Positions 35,489-47,504 of a DNA stretch of 64,000 bases are shown here, piece after piece. Below the pieces are notes generated by a model. It did not search any database. It saw only the letters and a list, made by a program, of their open reading frames with translations, and was not told the DNA's origin. The stretch's first letter is position 1, and the number at the start of each line of letters is the position of its first letter. The position numbers and the translations under genes were made by a program. Location of the stretch: NCBI GenBank assembly GCA_035578175.1, contig JAQMRL010000003.1, positions 96,207,969 through 96,271,968 of the forward strand. Reading direction: 5' to 3'. This stretch comes from Catonia carolina (lineage: Eukaryota; Arthropoda; Insecta; Hemiptera; Achilidae).

Positions 35489-35691
35489 GCTGCCGAGAGC
35501 GCTGTTGTAGAAAGCGGCAACTGGCTCGGCCTTGATGACAAAGGCCTTTGCGGTGGGGAGCCGAAAACTTGGTCACTATGCCGTCAAAGGCTGGAAGAAC
35601 TATTGAAGCCGGCAACACAGTAAATGATTAATTAGAAGGGGTGGCGGTGACACTATATTTTTCCCCGTAGTACTGCCCTATGAAGGGTTAA

Positions 35692-36854
35692 CAAGTGAAT
35701 ACCTATTGTTACCTGCTCAAAATTCACCAGTATTGACCAAACGGATTTGGTTGATGAGAATTCCATTACAGTTACCATTATCAGAAACTCCGTTTTTAAA
35801 ACGTAGCCTACAGCAGTACTTTTAAATTCAACTAGATTAATTTACCCAGGTTTTTCTTTAAATTAGCAATCGTTTATGCTACCATTGAACCACAACATCG
35901 TTCCAAGTGAATTTCGGTCACCTACTTTACGCTACAGATAAATTTCAGTTCAAAGAAACACACAGAATTTACGTTTATGAGCAAAACATTTCCCGTCAGG
36001 TATTTCAAAGCAACGTAAAACCCAGATGCAGATAACGAGTGGAGAATTCGTTTCCAGGCCTGATAAAAAATAATGTTTATAGCTGCGTTACTACGCATTC
36101 ATCTCCTGATCAATCGATTGAACAAACTCTTGTAGGCCTCCTGTGTATTTTCGATACGGATTATAAACTTGTGTTTGTCTATCCCGTTCAGATTCTTTAA
36201 TCTATTATAAAGCAGAGAAAACAAAAAAGTACGCTTAGTAAGTACACGCAAAGTAAAAATATACACTTATCGGTCGGTACGGTACTTATAAGAAAATATT
36301 CATTGTACGATAAAAACAAGAAACTGAAAGTTTTTTATTTATTCACTTGAGTTATCGATCAATATATATTGCTGTAATATATTATTATAAACTTTTCTTC
36401 AATATAAATTCAGTGTTAATTACCAACACTGTGTAAGTTAAGTAACTGTAGTGATATTTTTATCATAAGTTTTCTCTTCACCCCCATGTTAACATTAAGG
36501 TAATTCAACTGTTGGACACTAGTGTAATAGTTACAGATAGAAAATTACTAAGCCTTTTGATTTTTGTATTGAAAGAAAATTTTAATTTAAAAAACCTATA
36601 AGATATACCTACGTTATAAATATAGTTTTAGATAAGATTTTATGTCACAAACATGTTACTAAGAATACTGTTTACGGTGTAAATAAGTTATGTTACATTT
36701 TAAATCTCATATGTCTTGTATTCTTCGAAATCTTGTATATCTAAGTTATTAAAATACAGTTAAAGTTTAAAAAAATTAAGTTAAATTTAAGTCATAAATA
36801 TGTTACTAAAGGGGTACCCACTTATACCATACATTAATACCTTAATAATTTAAT
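35692..36854. other. No gene recognised
   Basis: AT-rich, with a slightly GC-richer patch at 35885-36065 that I cannot assign. Confidence 0.5.
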
Positions 36855-37294
36855 TTAAAATCCTACAACTTTTATTTCAAACATTGTTTTGGATAAAACT
36901 TAGTTTAGCGGTAATTAGCAATTTTCTGTTTTTTTTTAACAAAAATGTGTAAAACAATCGATTTTTAAGATTTCAGCCTTAATCCTACATTTTAAGACAA
37001 ACGTGTATCATTATATTTAGCTATAGGAAATTTTAAAAATCTACAAATTTTATTTTAAGCATTTTTCTCTACAGAGCCTATTTTAGCGTGAAAGAGTGGT
37101 TTTCCGTATTGTAAAGTCAAACTGAGGTTGATTTTCATTTTGCATCTTTTACTCGTGATTAAAATTAGGTTATATTTTTGTGGATAGTTTTTTGTTTACT
37201 TCTAATATTTTATTACTAATATTAGGTTAGGTATATTGTTCATTATTTGCATTGGCAAGAGAAAGTCTTATGAGTGTTTCACAACAGATTTTTT
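36855..37294 (+). repeat. TIR repeat family T, copy E (5'-truncated)
   Basis: Begins inside the unit (TCCTACAACTTTTATTTCAA), contains GTGTAAAACAATCGATTTTT and GAGCCTATTTTAGCGTGAAAG, and ends GCATTGGCAAGAGAAAGTC, then GAGTGTTTCACA. The TG site is missing. Confidence 0.85.
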
Positions 37295-38229
37295 TGTTTT
37301 TAAGTCATAATACTTTCTTATTCTTCTTAGGAACACTTAAAACATGATTAAACTAATTTAATCTTAATTTTTTAACAAATTTGATTAATGTTTTATCATT
37401 AAACACTGTCAAGGCATTTAAACGTGAGCGTCCTGCAAATTAGTGGTGTTCTTAAAAGTGGTACTGTATAATAAGCTACAAATTGTTTATGCAGCGTTGC
37501 ACAGTTGTAGATTAAATAAAGTAAGTGAAAAATCAATAATGTGGATGGAATATATAGAGTTAAAATATTCTTACTGCAATTTCCGTCGGATTAAATATAA
37601 CCTAGAAACAATTGTTTAGGTTTATAATAAGATTCCAGTGAATAATCTTTCACGAATTCTACCTACTCATCTTTATAACAAAAACTTTCTTGACACATCT
37701 GAGCGCTACATCATCGATTAACGAAACTTTAAGCAATTCAAGTTTCAACATCGACAAACTTTTAAGAGACCTTGACACTTTTCAAACTTAATGGTAGTTG
37801 ACATTCATAAATATCAACGAAGGTCAGTGTATTGAGATAATCTCTAAAAAATACCCGTAAATGATACATTTCAGTAATTAATTATTTATTTGTCGTGATT
37901 TTATTATTCAGAATATATGAAACCAGATTGTACTTTCATAATAACTACACACTTAGTTCGATTGCCATTTTTGGAATTAAACATATTTCAATCATTTCAT
38001 CTATAATTTTGTTTAATTTGCAAACACTTTTTCAAGAACTTTGGAACAAGTATCCTGAAAATTACTTATTCATTCCTATATAAACTTTTAAAATCTAGAC
38101 GGTTTTAACCATTATTATCTCAGATATCTTTTAAATAGTGTAGCTATACCAAGAGCCTTGGCCTATTTTCAAAATGTATCATGTTGTTTCATAATTTTTT
38201 TTCCTAATTTGTGTACATTGCAATCTGTT
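37295..38229. other. AT-rich DNA, no gene seen
   Basis: No recognisable gene or repeat. Confidence 0.5.
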
Positions 38230-38470
38230 CAATTCAGAACAATAAGCAACCCCATGACCCAATGAGATGAGGATGATGTGTTTGACGTGTAGCTAAATGA
38301 GGTATAGTCTTGAACAGACCCAGACCGACCATTCCTGAGAGAGTATGGTTAATTGAACCCCAACCATCAAAGTACACCGGTAACCACTGTCTAGTATTCA
38401 AATCCTGTATGAGTTATCGCTGGTTTTGAAACAAACTCACCGGAGCAAAACGTGCGTTAAGGTATAGTGC
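38230..38470. repeat. Probable interspersed repeat of unknown class
   Basis: GC-richer unit with AACCCCATGACCCAATGAG, GACCGACCATTCCTGAGAG, AATTGAACCCCAACCATC and ACACCGGTAACCACTGTC. Its look and composition differ from the flanks. It resembles repeats I associate with insect genomes, but only one copy lies here. Confidence 0.35.
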
Positions 38471-39069
38471 TAAAGAAAGTAACAAAAAAAACTTATATAA
38501 AAAGATGGATGTATCTGATTTTGCAACTATACGACTCATATACGGAGTGGTATTAGAAAAAAATTAATGAATAAATTTATTTTTACTTGAAAAGGCCACA
38601 AAAAAATTTCTGTCATTTGTATGAATGGACATTAGTTAAATTCGAGTAATATAAATATTTTAAATGGTTATAAATTATGTTTTTTATGTTAGAGAGAATA
38701 ATTTGATTCATGGTAGGCCGGCAATCTAGGTGAGGGATAATAATATGATGTCTTCGGTTGCGGTTCAGGATGACTTAAAAAAATCATAATATTTGAAGGG
38801 CTTCTTTTTTCACTTCTTTAAACTACAATTTATATTTTGTTGTACTGTATTCTTTGTTTGTTTAATTCATATTATAACAAATCCGATTTTTTTATATCTA
38901 CAACAAAATATAGACTACGCATTTAAAAAACGGTTGATTTTTTTTACAGCAATATTTATAATCTATTCTGGAATAAAAAAATAGGTCGATTTGTTGAATG
39001 TATTTCTCATATGTGAAGAAACCACCCGATAGAGGAACTTCATCGGTTCTTACATATTGTGGTGTATGT

Positions 39070-39300
39070 TTATGTTACTTTAAAAATAATTCTGTGGAAT
39101 GTCTTTGTTTTAGTCGTCTAGCGTCAAATGAATTTTCCAAAAGTAAGATAGCTAGATTATTTTTGTGTGATTCAAGTCTTGTTTGGTATGTTGTATGGAA
39201 TGTGTTAATTTCATAATAAAATCTAGGAACTTGTAAATATCTGTGTAGTATAGTGTTTACTTTGTACCAAGGTATTGTTCTGTTCAATCTAGATTCAAAT
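39070..39300 (-). pseudogene. Jockey ORF2 C-terminal fragment
   Basis: The minus strand reads RTIPWYKVNTILHRYLQVP, then HKNNLAILLLENSFDARRLK. It parallels the end of Jockey element 1 (PWYVTNEILHNDLNLLF, then HQNQLAISLLDNSEDTYRLK). Only the last ~70 codons remain. Confidence 0.75.
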
Positions 39301-40544
39301 AAAATAAAAATAATAATATTAGGTAATTTATTTCAATAAAACTAGTCACTTTAAGAATGCGGATTCAATTCCATATATTTATGAAAATATATTTTTATGG
39401 AATGTATTTATGGATTCATATATCTTTTTATCTTATCCTAAGATTAAAATATTTAACTGATGAAATATTTTATTTAACTTGTTCATACCGCCCACTCCAA
39501 TTTGTTTTAAACAAAACCCCTATTTAAAACCACAAGGTCTTTAATTTGATGCCTTACATGTTAACTTAGCGCTATTTTGAATTTTTATCTTTTTATTTTT
39601 CCTCTTCAAAGAAGAGCTTTTACGATAACCTTGATAAATTTCAACAAAACTACATCCTACTCAAGACGGACGACCGAGTTTAAATTCATGATTTTGGCTC
39701 GTCTTCAGATTCTAAAATATTGACATATTTAAGTAAAGCGATTCATATAAATATATTTTTGGTCCATTTGAAATGGCTTTATACCTAATTAGGTCATCGT
39801 TCTAGAAGAACTGACCTACTGCTTTATTTTTATCGACTAGAATCAGATATTGGAAGACTATTTACTTATTCAATCTACAAATGTATTATATTTCTACAAC
39901 AATATTTTTAACAATTCTCGTTTCATTTTGAATGTTTTGCCGGTTATATAATATTATTCAGCCTATATACGCACACACAATGTACTTCTCCAAACGTTTT
40001 ATTTTTCCAACCGTAAAATAAAATACTATAACTGTCTTAAAGTTATTGGATTGGCTGATATATTAAACTGCTTTGTGAAAAGTAACTCTTATTTTTCAGT
40101 TTATTAAACTTACTTTTATCTCGAAACATACAGAATGTCCTATGGAAAAATCAAAATTGAAATAGCACTTTTTTATTCTTCAGTACATACATTTCATCAC
40201 TCAATAATTATTGAAAAATAAAGCCCTTGATAAAATTAAAGTATCATGTAAAATTTTTGGCTAGTGAAAACAAATTATTTTCTTCAATTGCCAGGTTCAT
40301 TTCTGTTACGTTTATTCTTTGTATTATAATTTTAAGCAATATTTAACATTTTTTAACAAAAAATTAGAGTTATAAATTTTATTTATGGTAATTTAATGAA
40401 AAAAATGAGACAAATTAGCTTTTAAAACACAAAGTTTTATTTGAGAAAACGGAAGGGTTGCTTATAGTATTGAATGAAATTTTTTCATCTTTCGTTCATA
40501 AATAATAAAAAAAATAAAAGTAAATGATTAATATATGATTTATA
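39301..40544. other. AT-rich DNA, no gene seen
   Basis: Nothing recognisable on either strand. Confidence 0.5.
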
Positions 40545-40870
40545 ATGAATTAGTAATTCAGTAAAAAAACAGCCTCTCTTGCCTTTATTACAGATAGCAT
40601 CCTTCTCGGCTTCTCTTGAATCAAGTTTTGAATTTCTTCCTGGTCGATTTTCCCCCCAGTCTTCTTTCTCCATATGAAACAGCTGTTAAAGATTTCACTA
40701 CATTATGTTGACGAACTCTTTTAATAAGCATAACCAAAACGTACCCAATAGGAATTAAGTCTGGGCTGTTGGATGCCCAGATCATACGGTTAATACCTAT
40801 TTCATCAAGATTCTGAAATATTCTTTAAAATCTTTTAAGGGTACCCTGAACGAAAGAATCACATTTCCAG
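40545..40870 (-). pseudogene. Tc1-type transposase C-terminal fragment
   Basis: The minus strand reads LDEIGINRMIWASNSPDLIP, then KRVRQHN, and after a frame change KIDQEEIQNLIQEKPRRMLS and VIKARE. This follows the Tc1 pattern: NRMxWPxxSPDLNPIE around the second catalytic Asp, then QExIQNLIxSMPRRCxxVIxARGG at the end. Frame breaks and the Asn-to-Ile and Glu-to-Gly changes show decay. No terminal inverted repeats were recognised. Confidence 0.75.
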
Positions 40871-43234
40871 TTGTTTACAAATTATGAAAATTCAGAGTTT
40901 CTGCATTCAACGATATAGGTATAATTTGTTGAAGGTTTTGCAGGCTTTTTCTAGTTAAATACTAGATGATGTTATTAAATGCTAGACAATGTATATGTTG
41001 AATCCTTTCTTTATTTTTTAAACGTTACCATTTGCATAACATCTCTATTTTTATGAATGACAACAGATAAACATATAATTTCTTTTTCGTGCGATATAAT
41101 TTTTTAAACTTTAAGTTAGCACCAGACCACCTGTGGATGTAATATATTAACCCATGAACTGTAAAAAATAAAATATGAAATCATTTAATATACTGTATAA
41201 TGTATTCTCTGTTTTTTTTTTCTTTTTTTCATGTAAATTGCGATTTTTGACGCATAAGAAACATTTTCTCAACCAACTGCGAATGGATTTAAATGAAAAT
41301 TTTGCACAGTGTTTCATATAATTTCTATGAACTGAGTTAATATTACAGTAAAATAATGTGTTTAAATATTTATTTTCCACTTCAATAGGCAAAAGTTATG
41401 ATTTTCAAAAGTAGTAATTTCAAAAAAAATGTCTTATCTTCCTAATAATATATGAAGATGCTACTAACTCAGTGGGTGTAGAATAGGCTGAAAAGTAGCC
41501 ACAAAAAATTGGACAGGATAACTCTAACAGTTTTAAAGAAAATTTTCCTTACATTAGTATTACGAAGATGGGCATTACGGGTCCCCTTAAAGTGATGCCT
41601 TTATTTTGTCTATGACTGTAATTTAAGGGAACCAGAGACCAATGTAATCCTGATTAACGAATTATTAAAAATTTAGTTTATTACTAAAAAGTTATTATTG
41701 TAGCCTAATAAACAGTATGATATTTAATTACGATAAAAGAACTTCTGTTCTTCTTATTTAGGAAGGATAGGTATATGGTTCTTATTTCGGCACTGTACAT
41801 TTTTTATTCTTAATCTCTGAATTCACTTATACATTATCAATAAGTAGTATCGGAGATTTAGAGTAGCCTATATCGTATAAATTTTACATTTACAATATTA
41901 ATATTCCACTATATCTAAATTAACTTAATTTTATTATTTATATTAAATTAGGCTAATTAATGTTAGGAATAAAATATAAATTTATATTCTTACTGGTAAT
42001 AGCTATGGAAAATTGAATTGAGTGACCAAAAATCACACTACATTACATTTACCCTTCGTTGGATAAAAAATCCGATTTTTATTTTATCAACCGACAGTCT
42101 ATGTATTTCATGTATCGGATAACTAACAGGAAACAGATGTTTCTTACACGTAGGGAAACTTCACTGTGAGTTTATTCGTTTAAATTAACTTAGGTATTAC
42201 GGATTTATCATATTTGCCTTTTTTACTAAAACTCATCTATCTTGAATAGACAAATTAATTATCTCGCTAATTCTTAACACCAAACTAACACTGATGAGAT
42301 TACCTTGCTCATTAATATTCTTCTGGTTTTGAAAAACATAAATGAGTATAAAAGAAAGGAAACGTAAGCTACTCACGGGTTCTAAGACTTATTCTTTAGA
42401 AAATTCAGTAGCGTTTAACGAGTTTCTTGAAGGTATAAAATATATAGACAACTCATTGTACGTAAAGTTACTAGCCTAAAGTATTAGATAATGTAGACCA
42501 ACGAACAATATTCAGCGAAGTCAAGTTTTATTAGTACCGGTGATGTAATAGAGCTACTACTTTCATGTCGGTTATTTGAAAGTAAAGTTCATACTTTTGT
42601 TATTATATATGTTCAAACAAAGAATAAAAGAAAAAGAACAAAAAGGAAAGAAAGAGAAAATAGAAAAAAAGTTTAGTGACACAGCTACACTGATGATTAA
42701 TTGTCCTGTATTAAAAAAGCGAATTTCTGACAAATATTATCACAAAAATAATAAATTTACTAAAATATCTTTTACAAAAGTTCAACCGAGAATTTATTAA
42801 CAAACACTACACTTAACTGTTAGTAAAAATTCATACAGAAACTAGTTCATCCTTACTTTTTTATACAACTTGGCTTGAGAACTGGTTAGATATTTAATCA
42901 TTTTTAGGGAGGAACTTATAAAAATGTTGATGGAGCAAATCACATTGTTTATTTCAATAATTTTTCTAATGTTAAAATTTTCAATTAGTCGCGTCAATAG
43001 TTGTTATTCTTCTCAATTTTTTTAAGGGTGATAAAAATTAATCAAATAGCTACTGTAAAATATAAGTAATCATAAGATTGGAATAAAAGAATTAAACATT
43101 TTTTAGATAAAACCATGGTAGAAAATTGGATGAATGTTTTATAAATTAAACATTTCTTGTTTCATTTTCTTATTAAAAAAATTCATGATAATAAAATAAT
43201 ATTATTTCTACTAGTAAAAAATTAAGGTATTGTA
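40871..43234. other. AT-rich DNA, no gene seen
   Basis: 2.4 kb without recognised features. Confidence 0.5.
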
Positions 43235-44573
43235 GGGGAAGGTTACCTATACTGTACCACTTTTTACATTTTTATTTTTGCACTGAATATTATAAACTTA
43301 AACGAGATGATGAAATATTTACTACATATTTTGGTTCGTTTTACACACTATGTATTTTTTTCGAGCATGAAACGTTTCATATTTGGTGACACAAAAAGAT
43401 TTTCTGAACCTTTGCAACCGGTACAAATTAGGAAACTGGTTTCCTAAATTGTACCAGTGGTTTCCTAAATTGCACCTGTGTCATTTTAATTGAAAATAAG
43501 TCAACATATTATAATAATATACTATTATGTATGTATACATAATATAAATAAATAAATAAAATATATATACTATATATAAAATATTGTTGTTGCATCAAAT
43601 TTATTTTCATCAATTAATTTTATCAAAATTTTTAAAAAATCCGCAAACTTTCTTTATTGAACCCTTTGCCTTAGCTAAGGAAGTAGATTCTGGTTCCCTA
43701 AGTGAGAGCTCAGAATGTCTATTTTAAATGCGTAATACCAATTTTTACCTGCCATTTTTTCATTTTTATTAAAATTGTGTCGTAAATTATTTTTTTCTGC
43801 TATTTGGAAAGCAAGTCTTCTGACATCGTTTATAGTAAGCCCAAACATCATTTCTTCCAAGTTTAGGATGTATTTTACTAAATTGTGTTCAATTTCAGGT
43901 GACAATACAGTTAATCTATCAAGAGATTTAATATCTTCATTTGCAATGACGTTACTTGAATCTAAATGTCTTTTTAATGTTGGTTTTGGTACACAATGTT
44001 GCCTACAACACTCATTGAAACCTAAATCTCAGTTTCTAAAGGCAGCTATTGCCATCGACATTTCTGCTGCTGTCCATTTACCATACTTTCTTTTACTGCT
44101 CATTCCATCAAAGAATAGAGCAAGACGTCAATTACTATAAAAAAGTTACTGTTTCCTTAATTGTACCGGTACGAATTAGGAAACTAGGCGGTGGTACGAT
44201 TTAGGCAACTGTGTTATGATACAAACAATTCACTGAAATTTAACCTAAGAATTACTCCACGTGGTGATCAGTTATAACAAAATGTTGCTAAAAGAATGGG
44301 GATTACAATACATGACATGAGATTTGTAGCTCCTAACCTTGGTGTTGTTAAAATCCTTAGAGCATAACTGTAAATATTAGATCAAAGCACTCGGTTTTAT
44401 AAAAACAAACACTATAACTACACGCGTGACTCTACAACAATTAAATTACACGAGGAGACTCAAAATGGCGTCTACTTCACACTATTACTACTAGATGGGA
44501 GCTGTGAAGTGTTCAGTCAAAAATATCGAAACGGTACGATTTAGGCGCCGGTACAAATTAGGCAACCTTCCCC
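43235..44573 (-). mobile_element. pogo-type DNA transposon, internally deleted
   Basis: Flanked by TA (43233-43234 and 44574-44575). The terminal inverted repeats start GGGGAAGGTTRCCTA and continue to TGTACC. Both ends carry further subterminal copies of GGTACRAWTTAGGMAAC in alternating orientation (43420-43480, 44160-44210, 44533-44565), probably transposase binding sites. Inside is the DNA-binding half of a pogo-like transposase on the minus strand. The DDE catalytic half is missing, so it can only move if mobilised in trans. Length is 1339 bp. Confidence 0.85.
43675..44103 (-). pseudogene. pogo-like transposase, N-terminal DNA-binding domains only
   Basis: ATG at 44103. MSSKRKYGKWTAAEMSMAIA is a pipsqueak-type helix-turn-helix start, then an in-frame TGA, then LGFNECCRQHCVPKPTLKRH. 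The following CENP-B-like helix-turn-helix segment contains LSPEIEHNLVKYILNLEEMM, FGLTINDVRRLAFQIAEKNN and KMAGKNWYYAF. This order (psq HTH then CENP-B HTH) is the N-terminus of pogo/Tigger transposases. The open frame ends at 43675, before any DDE domain. Nonsense mutation plus loss of the catalytic half make it inactive, though a truncated DNA-binding protein could in principle act as a repressor. Confidence 0.85.
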
Positions 44574-44575
44574 TA

Positions 44576-45990
44576 ATAGCATTACTTTATTATTATATTG
44601 ATTTATTAAAAACATTTGACTAAAGGGATATGCTCCAATACGTGATATTAGGTTAACACAGTATTACCCTGAACCCGTTCATCCGTACTTGCAGATTATT
44701 TACATTGTTTTTTAAATGTTTTATCCCTGTTAGCGTCGATCTGATGAAGCCGACGAGTTTTGTTTAAAAGACAAATAATTTAATTTTTATAGAAACTATG
44801 TAACTGTTAGAGAACTTAAAGAATTTTTAAAACGAAATAGACGCAACAGCGAATAAAACTTCTGGTATTTTACGATATACCCTTTTTGTGATACCCTTCT
44901 GTGATCGCGAAGCAAAAATTTCTTTGAAGCAAAAAAATAAGGATTATTTTTATTAAAATCGTTTAAAAAATTAATGCAATTCTAAGTAAAACCTTTGACG
45001 ATTTTTTTTGTTTTACACACAAATAATCGTTTAAATGAAGCAGTGTCTTCGGAAATTTAAGTTACACTGTACAAGGTGATGATAAAACCAGTTTGAAGTT
45101 ATGGAATTGCAAGTACGTACTGCAAGTACGTGTAATGTAGAAATATTATAGAGATTCTAATTGAAGTTTCTTCGACTAATATGCTGAGCAACTTGGTAAG
45201 TGCCTAATGAAGTATTCCACCATGACCTGGGCATACCTACGGTGAGAGAAGAAATTATCAGTCGGAGTACAAAGTATTTAAACAAGTTTGGCTATAAATC
45301 TTCTTGACCAAAATATTGAAAATCAAAGATTCAAAAAGGTGAGAATATTAGATCTTCCATTCCGTTTCATCCGATCAAAAATGTTTAACCATCCTTTCAA
45401 GGTTAAAAACACAAAATTTTATTACGAATGGTAAACTCTTATTTTTCGATAAGCGTAATCTTAATAACACTTATTAATCTAACAACACAATCATCAAATT
45501 AATATTCAATCAGTTAAACAGATCATAAGTACGTCTCTATTCTCTATTTTTTACACCTTCATTCATCTCGTCCATTAAGTTTAAAACGACAACTACGTCT
45601 TTTTCCGTATAGTGAAAAGTTGTATATCGCCAGGACCCAAGAAGAAACCCTTCATTACTTATAACCAAACGATCACGGAAGCAACGCTGCTGAGTGCTGT
45701 CTTTTTCAAAATATATTCGAAATATTTTTAAACATTTACTGAAAGTTTTTGTTAAACTGTTTGTAAATAATTCTTGACTGCTTAAAGAAAAAAAGAAGTA
45801 GTACTGCACCATGTCTTCAGTGTACGTATTTAACGTCAATTTTTTTCGGACGTTAAACCAAAAAACAAAAGTCATTTTTCAGATATAGGTCACCCCTTCT
45901 TTTCTAACCACTGTTCTCTGTCATCAGCGATCTGCATCCATTCCTGTCTAGTATGACTCCTTAGAACAAGTGTTTATCTTTGTAGTCTTT
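44576..45990. other. No supported gene
   Basis: Holds a 112-codon minus-strand ORF at 45537-45875 (GSWRYTTFHYTEKDVVVVLN in its C-terminal third) with no family I recognise. The rest is AT-rich. Confidence 0.4.
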
Positions 45991-46029
45991 TTCTTCTTCT
46001 TCTTCTTCTTCTTCTTCTTCTTTTTCTTC
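45991..46029. repeat. (CTT)n microsatellite
   Basis: About 12 tandem TTC/CTT units. Confidence 0.9.
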
Positions 46030-47504
46030 AAAGTATAACGTATATAACGTCCATTAATAGCCAATAAGTTTGACTGTTTGTATCGACACTCAGTTAATTT
46101 TTTCTGTTTCGTATCATTGTGTTTTTCTGTTTGTCAATGTGTCTTATGCCCAGTATTTGTCTCTTTGTAGTATTTTTATCTTTCCATTTTCACCGATAAT
46201 GTTCCTCGTAAGTGTCCATGCTTGGAAACTATAACTATGGATTTACTCTTCTTCACTGATTAACATTTTTGAACCATAATTATGCAAAATAGAGTACAAT
46301 TATTTTTTATTAAAATATTTCCACTGAGAATTCTTAGTTCAGAGTAATAGAAGCCGCAATTACAGCCTGGTTATTACTGTGATCGTGTTTCTCGTTCATA
46401 CGAATTTCGGTTATTTGGACCAGTCCCGGTCCTATCGATTTCGGTTGAACGGAAAATTACTGTACCACGATTTTATCTTTCAACGATTTCAATCTATAAT
46501 ACTCGTATTTTGGAATAAAAGATCAATGGTCCCGTAACTAAAATCAAATATTTTGTAGTTTTACATAATAATATTAACGAAAAGATTTGTTTGTTAAAAT
46601 ATTAGACTATGAAATTAAAAAACATTAACATACCTTTAAAAACGTTATACGTGTTAAAAAGAAACAAGGAAATAGGTTTACAATATGTTAGGTAATACAT
46701 CATATGAGATGGTGACTTAACACACTTTTTGTTCTACTTTGTATGTTAAAACATCAAAATAATGATGAGAAATTACTGGAAGTTTGACAAAACCATCATA
46801 GTATCGTGTAAATTTATATGAAACAAACACAAATCCAACGACAAGTTTTTTGTAGTAGACCTGTAACATGGGTTTAAAATTTGCTTTGTATATTAAAAAA
46901 AAAATGTCAGGAAAGGTACAGGTTTTACCCAGGTCTAATGGAATTCTCTTGTTCAAACCACCACTATGAAATTTGTGTTACTAAATTAATAAACATCAAA
47001 GTGTTATTTAAATACTGAAAAACTTATTTTCTTTGCCTCACACTTAGTGAAAAAATATCGATATTAAATTACAAACCCTAGTCAGATTTTCTGAAAGTCT
47101 GTAATATCAGTAATACAATTAAGTTCTTCACCTGTTTTAAAGCTCTTAGGTTACAAAAGACATTTAATAAAATAACACAATTATTTTTCGGAATATAAAA
47201 TTTTCATACAATGTTGTGTAACAACAAAATATAATAAATACTTACGGCATTTTGTTATTAGTTATGAAACCACACTAAAATAAAAAGAAATCCGCTCACG
47301 ACTGAAAAATTTAAAACAAAGTTGATTACGATAACATGTTTCTACTACATAAAGTTCAGTAACATTTATACGAACAGAATTATTAAGAGGTAAAACACAA
47401 TTTTATGTCAAGTAAATTATTTGACATGAATACCTTAATTTGTATTGTACTCGGAAAGGTAACTGAAATTTATTGTAGAAAACTTTATAAATATACTTTT
47501 ATAT
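46030..47504. other. AT-rich DNA, no gene seen
   Basis: A stretch at 46400-46460 with TTTCGGTTATTTGGACCAG is reminiscent of transposon ends, but no partner was found. Confidence 0.45.

Larger units (their letters stand above)
34004..35691. mobile_element. piggyBac-like non-autonomous element carrying a GC-rich cassette
   Basis: TTAA at 34004-34007 and at 35688-35691 flank an interval whose ends are inverted: CCCTTTATAG on the left, CTATGAAGGG on the right. TTAA duplications plus CCC-starting terminal repeats are the hallmark of piggyBac. Length is ~1.69 kb with no transposase. Inside are a perfect 16-bp palindrome GGTAAGTATACTTACC (34024-34039), an internal inverted repeat (34139/34616) and, in the right third, a GC-rich block with histone-type signals (35025-35651). 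The motif TTCTTTGGTAARTATACTT recurs at 34019 and 34899. Confidence 0.7.

Noticed and set aside
42576..42800. Lys-rich 74-codon ORF
   Set aside because: Purine-rich low-complexity sequence; no family features or splice context.
43775..44140. 121-codon plus-strand ORF
   Set aside because: It is the antisense shadow of the pogo transposase DNA-binding region, whose minus-strand protein matches a known family.
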